Assembly: GCF_003633755.1 (NCBI RefSeq)
Contig: NZ_RBIL01000002.1
Span: 744,001-808,000, forward strand
From: Solirubrobacter pauli
GTDB taxonomy: Bacteria > Actinomycetota > Thermoleophilia > Solirubrobacterales > Solirubrobacteraceae
Reading direction: 5' to 3'
DNA: 64,000 nt
A program made the position numbers and the translations under genes. Below the pieces are notes generated by a model. The model did no database searches, was not told where the DNA came from, and saw only the letters and a list, made by a program, of their open reading frames with translations. This document shows, in pieces, positions 58,679 to 64,000 of the stretch. How positions within the stretch are numbered: position 1 is the stretch's first letter; each line of letters begins with the position of its first letter.

Positions 58679-59085
58679 TGTCGGCCTACTCGCCTGCTCC
58701 CGCACCCCCGGTTCGGCCTCCGTCCGAAGGCGTTCCGGTGAGCGTCAACCTCACTGACACCGTCTCGGTGTGGTGGTATGTGGCCGCGGTGTTCCTGCCG
58801 ATCGTGGGCTTCATCGCCGGCATCGTCTTCATGGCCAGATCCAAGATCGGCCCCGCCATCGCACTCTGGGCGACGTGCTTCATCGCCGCCACGTTCTGGG
58901 CCGGCATCTACGCCGCCATCGAGTACGACCGGCTGACGGGCGACGAACAAGTGACCCTCGAGGACTACGTCGCGCCCGCCGCCGAGGACGAGACGTCCAG
59001 CGCCGGCGGCACAAGCACCGACTGGGACGCGTACAGCGACTGCCTGGACGCGGCGCAAACCCCAGACGAGATCGCCGCCTGCTGA
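58678..59085 (+). CDS. Small membrane protein co-translated with the collagen-like protein
   Basis: 135 aa. Pro-rich N-terminus (SPAPAPPVRPP), two hydrophobic helices (VWWYVAAVFLPIVGFIAGIV and IGPAIALWATCFIAATFWAG), then an acidic C-terminal tail with two cysteines (SDCLDAAQTPDEIAAC). Unknown family. Tight coupling (one-nucleotide overlap) to the secreted collagen-like protein suggests a joint role, for example anchoring or export. Confidence 0.7.
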   Translation: MSAYSPAPAPPVRPPSEGVPVSVNLTDTVSVWWYVAAVFLPIVGFIAGIVFMARSKIGPAIALWATCFIAATFWAGIYAAIEYDRLTGDEQVTLEDYVAPAAEDETSSAGGTSTDWDAYSDCLDAAQTPDEIAAC

Positions 59086-59153
59086 TCTGAGGGGTCAGCT
59101 GCGTACCCGCTCGACGAAGCCCATCATCCCCACCTGCAACGCTGTGGGGACGC

Positions 59154-61418
59154 ATGCCTGACCGGATCACGTTCTCGCCCAAGGTCTTCATCCCGCTCAC
59201 GCAGCTCTGCCGCGACGGGTGCTGGTACTGCACGTTCGCCCAGCCGCCGAAGAACCTGGCCGCGCCGTACATGTCGCCCGAGCAGGTCGTGGAGGTGGCG
59301 CTGCGGGGTGCCGAGGCCGGCTGCCACGAGGCGCTGTTCACGTTGGGGGAGGCGCCCGAGGCGCAGTACGCGGTCGCGCGCGAGTGGCTGGCGGAGCACG
59401 GGTACGCGAGCACGGTCGAGTACCTGGCGGCGATGTGCAAGCTCGTCGTGGAGGAGACCGGGCTGCTGCCGCACGCCAACGCGGGGGCGATCAGCCGTGA
59501 GGAGCTGGAGCTCCTGAAGGGCGTCAGCGTCAGCCAGGGCATGATGATCGAGTCGCTGCGCGAGGACCTGGCGTGCCATCGGGGCGCGCCGGACAAGGTC
59601 CCGGCCCGGCGGCTGGCGACGCTGGAGTGGGCGGGCGAGCTGCAGGTCCCGTTCACCACCGGCATCCTGGTCGGGATCGGCGAGGACCGGCAGGACCGGA
59701 TCGACGCGCTGCAGGCGATCGCCGACAGCCACGCGCGGCACGGCCACGTGCAGGAGGTGATCGTGCAGAACTTCCTGCCCAAGCCCGGCACGGCGATGCG
59801 CCACCACCCGCCCTGCCCGGAGGAGGACCACCTGGACGCGATCCGCCTCGCGCGCGAGATCCTCCCGGCGGACGTGCACGTGCAGGCCCCGCCGAACCTG
59901 GCGAGCGACCTGCAGGGCCTGGTGGACGCGGGGATCGACGACTGGGGCGGCGTGTCCCCGGTCACCGCCGACTTCGTGAACCCGGAGCGCCCGTGGCCGA
60001 GCCTCGCGCGGCTGCGCGAGGCGACCGAGGCCGCCGGCAAGCAGCTCGCGCCGCGCCTCGCCGTCTACCCGGAGTTCATCGACCGGGTGCACCCGGACCT
60101 GCGCTTCGCGACGCTCGACCGCGCCGACGCCGAGGGCCTCGGCCGGGACGACCCGGGCGCGGTGCTGCCGCAGCGCTTCGAGGACGTCGCCAACGTCGCC
60201 GACGGCGCGGAGGTCCAGCTCGTCGGCCGCCGCTCGACCGCCTGGTACTCCGGCGCCGACGCGCAGCCGATGGAGCTGCCGCTCACGGGCGAGCCGCGCG
60301 GCGCGATCAAGGAGGTGCTGGACGGCGTCCGCGCCGGGCAGGAGGTCGGCCTGGAGGAGATCGTCACGCTGTTCTCGGCGCGCGGGACCGACGTCGGCGC
60401 GGTCGCGCAGGCGGCCGACGAGCTGCGCCGCGAGGTGTCCGGCGACACCGTCACGTTCGTCCGCACGCGCAACATCAACTACACGAACCTGTGCACGTTC
60501 AAGTGCCGGTTCTGCGCGTTCGCCAAGGGCCCGCTGTCGCTGAACCTGCGCGGCAAGCCGTACCTGCTCACGCACGACGAGATCGCCGCCCGCGCCCGCG
60601 AGGCCTGGGAGGCCGGCGCGACCGAGGTGTGCCTGCAGGGCGGCATCCACCCGACGTTCGACGGCGACTTCTACTGGCAGGTCGCGAAGGCCGTCAAGCA
60701 CGAGGTGCCGGACATCCACGTGCACGGGTTCACCGCGCTCGAGGTGACCGAGGGCGCCCGCCGCCTGCGCGAGCCGCTCGAGGCCTACCTGCGCCGGATG
60801 AAGGATGCGGGGCTGTCGTCGCTGCCCGGGACCGCCGCCGAGATCCTCGACGACCCCATCCGGGAGATCCTCTGCCCGGACAAGATCGACACCGGCCAGT
60901 GGCTGGAGGCGCACCGCATCGCGCACTCGGTCGGCCTGCGCTCGAACGTGACGATCATGTTCGGCGCGGTCGAGTCGCCGGTCAGCTGGGCGCGCCACAT
61001 GCTGCGCACGCGCGACCTGCAGAAGGAGACGGGCGGCTTCACCGAGTTCGTGCCGCTCCCGTTCGTGCACATGGCGTCACCGATCTACCTCAAGCGCAGC
61101 GCGCGCCGCGGCCCGACCTTCCGCGAGACGCTGCTCATGCACGCGGTCGGCCGGATCGCCTACCACGGGCAGATCGACAACATCCAGGCCTCCTGGGTGA
61201 AGATCGGCATGGGCGGACTGCGCCAGCTCCTGCAGGCCGGCGTCAACGACGCGGGTGGCACGCTGATGAACGAGAACATCTCGCGGGCCGCGGGCGCCTC
61301 GCACGGGCAGTCGCTGGACGAGGTCGCGCTGGCGCAGCTCACGACCACGCTCGGCCGGCCGCTCGCGCAGCGCACGACGCTCTACGGGCGCGTCGAGGAG
61401 GAGCTCGCCGCCGCGTAG
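59154..61418 (+). CDS. fbiC: FO synthase (fused CofG-CofH), coenzyme F420 biosynthesis
   Basis: 754 aa. Two radical-SAM halves: N-terminal CofG-type with CRDGCWYC (Cys19, 23, 26) and C-terminal CofH-type with CTFKCRFC (Cys447, 451, 454). Together they build 7,8-didemethyl-8-hydroxy-5-deazariboflavin from tyrosine and the flavin precursor. CofH-type segments CLQGGIHPTFDG and EFVPLPFVHMASPIY are conserved. It is shorter than mycobacterial FbiC at the N-terminus. No other F420 gene (fbiA/B/D) is in the window. Indicates an F420-using organism. Confidence 0.95.
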   Translation: MPDRITFSPKVFIPLTQLCRDGCWYCTFAQPPKNLAAPYMSPEQVVEVALRGAEAGCHEALFTLGEAPEAQYAVAREWLAEHGYASTVEYLAAMCKLVVEETGLLPHANAGAISREELELLKGVSVSQGMMIESLREDLACHRGAPDKVPARRLATLEWAGELQVPFTTGILVGIGEDRQDRIDALQAIADSHARHGHVQEVIVQNFLPKPGTAMRHHPPCPEEDHLDAIRLAREILPADVHVQAPPNLASDLQGLVDAGIDDWGGVSPVTADFVNPERPWPSLARLREATEAAGKQLAPRLAVYPEFIDRVHPDLRFATLDRADAEGLGRDDPGAVLPQRFEDVANVADGAEVQLVGRRSTAWYSGADAQPMELPLTGEPRGAIKEVLDGVRAGQEVGLEEIVTLFSARGTDVGAVAQAADELRREVSGDTVTFVRTRNINYTNLCTFKCRFCAFAKGPLSLNLRGKPYLLTHDEIAARAREAWEAGATEVCLQGGIHPTFDGDFYWQVAKAVKHEVPDIHVHGFTALEVTEGARRLREPLEAYLRRMKDAGLSSLPGTAAEILDDPIREILCPDKIDTGQWLEAHRIAHSVGLRSNVTIMFGAVESPVSWARHMLRTRDLQKETGGFTEFVPLPFVHMASPIYLKRSARRGPTFRETLLMHAVGRIAYHGQIDNIQASWVKIGMGGLRQLLQAGVNDAGGTLMNENISRAAGASHGQSLDEVALAQLTTTLGRPLAQRTTLYGRVEEELAAA

Positions 61419-61445
61419 CTCCTCCGCGCCCGGCCGCCACCCGGA

Positions 61446-61451
61446 TAGGCT
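61446..61451 (+). promoter_or_regulatory. Putative -10 (TAGGCT)
   Basis: TAGGCT ends 13 nt before ATG 61465, giving a leader of only a few nucleotides. Confidence 0.4.
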
Positions 61452-61464
61452 GAGGGCGGCGCCC

Positions 61465-63003
61465 ATGGAAGACACGCCCACGCCGGAGGAGCTCGAGCTC
61501 GGTGACTCCTTCGCGCGGATCCTCACCGAGACCACGCAATCCCTCGTCTGCGTCCTTGACCGCGAGGGCCGGATCCTGCTGTTCAACGAGGCGTGCGAGC
61601 GGGCGACGGGCTACAGCCGCAACGAGGTGCTGGGGCAGCTCGCGCAGGACTTCGTGATCCCGTCGGAGGAGCGCGAGGCGTTCAGCGACTTCCTCGACTT
61701 CGTGTGGCGGACGGGCACGTCGAGCCCGCAGGTCGGCCACTGGAAGACCAAGGACGGCGCGCGGCGGCTGATCGCGTGGTCGAACCGGCCGCTGGACGGC
61801 ACCGGGCTCGTCACGACCGGGATCGACATCACCGACCGCGAGTCCAACCGCGACGGCGCGCTCGAGGGCGACCCGGAGGCCAAGCTCGTCGAGGTCTCGC
61901 GCGTCGCGAACGAGCACAAGGCGCTGCGCCGCGTCGCGACGCTCGTGGCGTCCGAGGCCTCGCCGGAGCGGATCTTCACGTCGGTCTCGGCGGAGGTCGC
62001 CCGCGTGCTGCAGGTCAACGCGACCGCGGTCGTGCGCTACGTCGGCGACGGCACGGCGGAGATGGTCGGCCGGCACAACCGCGACAGCTCCGCGGTGCTG
62101 CCCCTCGGCACGCGCCTGCCGCTCGACGACGGCTCCGCGCTCGCGCAGGTGGCGCGCACGGCCGCGCCCGCCCGGATCGACGACTGGGGCGGGAGCACCG
62201 CCGCGGAGCGCTTCCGCTACGGCTACCGGTCCACCGCCGCGGCGCCGATCGTGGTCGGCGGCGCGCTCTGGGGCGCGGTCGCGATCGCGAGCGAGGAGGC
62301 CCTGCCCGCCGAGGCCGAGAGCCGCCTGGGCGAGTTCGCCGAGCTCGTGTCGCTCGCCGTGGCCTCGGCGCAGGCCCGCACCGACCTGATCGCCTCGCGC
62401 GCACGCCTGGTGAAGGCCGGCGACGACCAGCGCCGCCGGCTCGAGCGCAACCTGCACGACGGCGCGCAGGCCCGGCTCGTCTCGGTCGCGCTGCAGCTGC
62501 GCGTCGCCCGCGCGTCGCTCCAGCGCAACCCGGACGCGGTGCCGAAGCTGCTGGAGGACGCGGCCCGCGAGCTGGACGCCGGCCTCGCCGAGCTGCGGGA
62601 GATCGCCCGCGGCCTGCACCCGGCGCTGCTCGTCGACCACGGGCTGCGTCGCGCGCTCGAGGTGCTCGCCGAGCGCCTCCCGCTGCCGATCGCGCTGAGC
62701 GTGATCGAGGAGCGCCTGCCGGAGCTGCTCGAGGCCACCGTCTACTACATCGTCGCCGAGGCGCTCACCAACGCCGCCAAGCACGCCGACGCCGACGGTG
62801 CGTCCGTGACCATCGCGCGGGACGGCGCCGTCTTGCGCTGCACGATCGCCGACGACGGCATCGGCGGGGCCGACCCGGCCGGCGGCACCGGCCTGCTCGG
62901 CCTGCGCGACCGCGCGGAGGCGGTCGGCGGCACCCTGTCGTTCACCAGCCCGCCCGGCCAGGGCACGACGATCGTCGCCGCGCTCCCGCTCGACGTGACA
63001 TGA
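61465..63003 (+). CDS. PAS-GAF sensor histidine kinase (NarL/DesK type)
   Basis: 512 aa. PAS domain (about 20-130; VCVLDREGRILLFNEACERA), GAF domain (about 150-300; EASPERIFTSVSAEVARVLQ), then HisKA_3 with phospho-accepting His331 in RRRLERNLHDGAQARL, and an HATPase (EALTNAAKHADADG; DDGIGGADPAGGTGLLGLRD). No membrane helix, so it senses a cytosolic signal (light, redox or ligand). No response regulator is adjacent. Placed directly upstream of haem oxygenase and bacteriophytochrome genes, a light-signalling link is plausible. Confidence 0.92.
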   Translation: MEDTPTPEELELGDSFARILTETTQSLVCVLDREGRILLFNEACERATGYSRNEVLGQLAQDFVIPSEEREAFSDFLDFVWRTGTSSPQVGHWKTKDGARRLIAWSNRPLDGTGLVTTGIDITDRESNRDGALEGDPEAKLVEVSRVANEHKALRRVATLVASEASPERIFTSVSAEVARVLQVNATAVVRYVGDGTAEMVGRHNRDSSAVLPLGTRLPLDDGSALAQVARTAAPARIDDWGGSTAAERFRYGYRSTAAAPIVVGGALWGAVAIASEEALPAEAESRLGEFAELVSLAVASAQARTDLIASRARLVKAGDDQRRRLERNLHDGAQARLVSVALQLRVARASLQRNPDAVPKLLEDAARELDAGLAELREIARGLHPALLVDHGLRRALEVLAERLPLPIALSVIEERLPELLEATVYYIVAEALTNAAKHADADGASVTIARDGAVLRCTIADDGIGGADPAGGTGLLGLRDRAEAVGGTLSFTSPPGQGTTIVAALPLDVT

Positions 63004-63044
63004 ATCGAACACGCCAAGGCGGGGTCACGGCGGTCAGAACTCGC

Positions 63045-63050
63045 TAGGGT
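63045..63050 (+). promoter_or_regulatory. Putative -10 (TAGGGT) for the haem oxygenase gene
   Basis: TAGGGT ends 10 nt before ATG 63061, with no Shine-Dalgarno. Confidence 0.45.
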
Positions 63051-63060
63051 CGCGCGGGTC

Positions 63061-63579
63061 ATGACCTCCGCCATGGGCGCCCTCAAGGCCGCGACGGCCG
63101 CCCACCACGAGCGGCTGGAGCGGCGCGTGGACATCGAGCACGCGCTCGGCTCGCGCGAGCGGTACCGCACGCTGCTCGAGCGCTTCTACGGCTTCTACCG
63201 CCCGCTCGAGGACGTGCTCGCGCCGATCACCATCCCGGGGCTCGACTACACCCGCAAGCTGCCCCTGATCGAGGCCGACCTGCAGGCGCTGCGCAGCCGG
63301 CCGGACGCGCTGCCGCTGGCCCCGCAGGTGCCGGACGTCGCCACGGTCGGCGAGGCACTCGGGGTCGCGTACGTGATCGAGGGCTCCGCGCTCGGCGGCG
63401 CGCTGATCGGCACCCTCGTCCGCCGCCGGCTCGGCCTCGACAGCGCGTTCTTCGCGGGTGGGCCGGGCATCGCGCCGCGCTGGCGCGCGTTCGGCGAGGT
63501 CGTCGAGCGTCATGCGCCCGTCAGCACCTCCGCGGCGATCGCGACCTTCGAGGACATGGAACGCTGGTTATGTCGGTAG
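63061..63579 (+). CDS. Biliverdin-producing haem oxygenase (BphO type)
   Basis: 172 aa, helical haem oxygenase fold. Proximal haem His in KAATAAHHERLERR (His15 or His16), distal helix AYVIEGSALGGALIG with the flexible Gly-rich bend. It converts haem to biliverdin IX-alpha, the chromophore of bacteriophytochromes. It overlaps the following bacteriophytochrome gene by 10 nt, so enzyme and photoreceptor are co-produced. Confidence 0.9.
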   Translation: MTSAMGALKAATAAHHERLERRVDIEHALGSRERYRTLLERFYGFYRPLEDVLAPITIPGLDYTRKLPLIEADLQALRSRPDALPLAPQVPDVATVGEALGVAYVIEGSALGGALIGTLVRRRLGLDSAFFAGGPGIAPRWRAFGEVVERHAPVSTSAAIATFEDMERWLCR

Positions 63580-64000
63580 AGCCGCTGCTGGAGCCGGGCA
63601 CGCCGGTCGACCTGACCAACTGCCATCGCGAGCCGATCCGCACGCCCGGTGGCATCCAGGCCCACGGCGCGCTGCTCGCCGCCGACGAGACGACGCTCGA
63701 GGTCGTCCAGGCGTCGGCCAACGCCGACCAGGTCTTCGACCGCGCGGTGCTGGGCGCCACGCTGCCGGAGCTGCTGGGCGCCGACATCGTGGAGCAGCTG
63801 CGCGCCGGCGCGGCCGAGGCCACGCCCAACCTGCGCCCGCTGCGCACCCGCGGCCTGGACGCCTACGCGTACCGCGCCGCGGACCGCGTGCTCGTGATCG
63901 AGCTCGAGCCGGTCGGCAGCGGCCCCGCGAGCCTCACGCGCTATCAGGACGAGATCGCCCGCGCGCTCGGCCTGCTGCAGGACGCGCCGACGATCCAGGA
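63570..64000 (+). CDS. bphP: Bacteriophytochrome, N-terminal part (cut by window end)
   Basis: 143 codons in the window, ATG 63570. The N-terminal extension carries the bilin-attachment cysteine (Cys18, in LTNCHREPIRTPGGIQAHGA), followed by the phytochrome PAS domain; the pattern matches DrBphP/Agp-type receptors. GAF, PHY and output domains lie beyond the window. Overlap with haem oxygenase (10 nt) ties chromophore supply to apoprotein. Absorbs red/far-red light (established for the family). Confidence 0.92.
   Translation, partial: MSVEPLLEPGTPVDLTNCHREPIRTPGGIQAHGALLAADETTLEVVQASANADQVFDRAVLGATLPELLGADIVEQLRAGAAEATPNLRPLRTRGLDAYAYRAADRVLVIELEPVGSGPASLTRYQDEIARALGLLQDAPTIQ

Noticed and set aside
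1-64000. tRNA, rRNA, CRISPR, prophage or integrative element
   Set aside because: No cloverleaf with T-loop consensus, no regularly spaced repeat-spacer array and no integrase, transposase or phage structural gene was found by reading.

Overview
The window is very GC-rich and gene-dense, with extreme third-position GC bias and long antisense shadow frames. Several things point to a high-GC actinobacterium, most likely of the Thermoleophilia/Solirubrobacterales (Solirubrobacter/Conexibacter type). These are the FbiC-type fused F420 synthase, the PucR, GntR and DeoR regulators, an ECF42 sigma factor, Hanks-type kinases, and secreted proteins built from Ig-like 'YQW' modules with lysine-rich tails. 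The lineage is inferred from protein character; no rRNA or other phylogenetic marker is present. I see no rRNA, tRNA, CRISPR array, phage or classical insertion sequence. About 52 protein genes are supported, two of them cut by the window edges.

Region by region. (1) 1-2.8 kb: amine/GABA catabolism (copper amine oxidase end, gabT, divergent PucR regulator). (2) 3-16.4 kb: a secreted beta-propeller/Ig-like protein, an ECF42 sigma factor with its YCII partner, two membrane proteins, two tandem secreted X-Pro-peptidase-like hydrolases, a degenerate P-loop protein and an EAL-HDOD protein. (3) 16.4-27.7 kb: a catabolic island. It has a small protein plus GntR regulator, then a leftward set (gabD-like dehydrogenase, PfpI, alpha/beta hydrolase, iron alcohol dehydrogenase), divergent from a six-gene rightward operon (binding lipoprotein, two permeases, two ATPases, DeoR regulator). 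The shared promoter region carries four phased TGCAAG repeats. (4) 27.7-41.9 kb: STAS protein, MMPL and EamA transporters, a dicarboxylate symporter with a probable frameshift, a secreted RHS-like head, a stand-alone nitric oxide synthase, cell-surface proteins, DUF2243, an MBL-fold protein and an alpha-dioxygenase-like haem protein.

(5) 42-46.9 kb: a giant kinase-AAA-TPR protein coupled to a minimal kinase, then a 450-bp concentric imperfect palindrome. (6) 46.9-58 kb: TetR/NmrA pair, fabD, Zn-alcohol dehydrogenase, epimerase, SDR, compact P450, sulfite-oxidase-like enzyme, VOC protein, adenylate cyclase, ChaB/Rho_N protein and a Yellow/SMP-30-like protein. Two copies of a 29-bp palindrome supply stop codons, and once a probable promoter, here. 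(7) 58-64 kb: collagen-like secreted protein plus membrane partner, F420 synthase FbiC, a PAS-GAF histidine kinase, haem oxygenase, and the start of a bacteriophytochrome cut by the window end.

Two regulatory themes stand out. Many starts lack a Shine-Dalgarno sequence and have a TANNNT-like hexamer 6-10 nt upstream, which predicts widespread leaderless transcripts. Several divergent pairs are separated by under 40 bp, and two of them share a CTACCC...GGGTAG palindrome that places a -10 on each strand.
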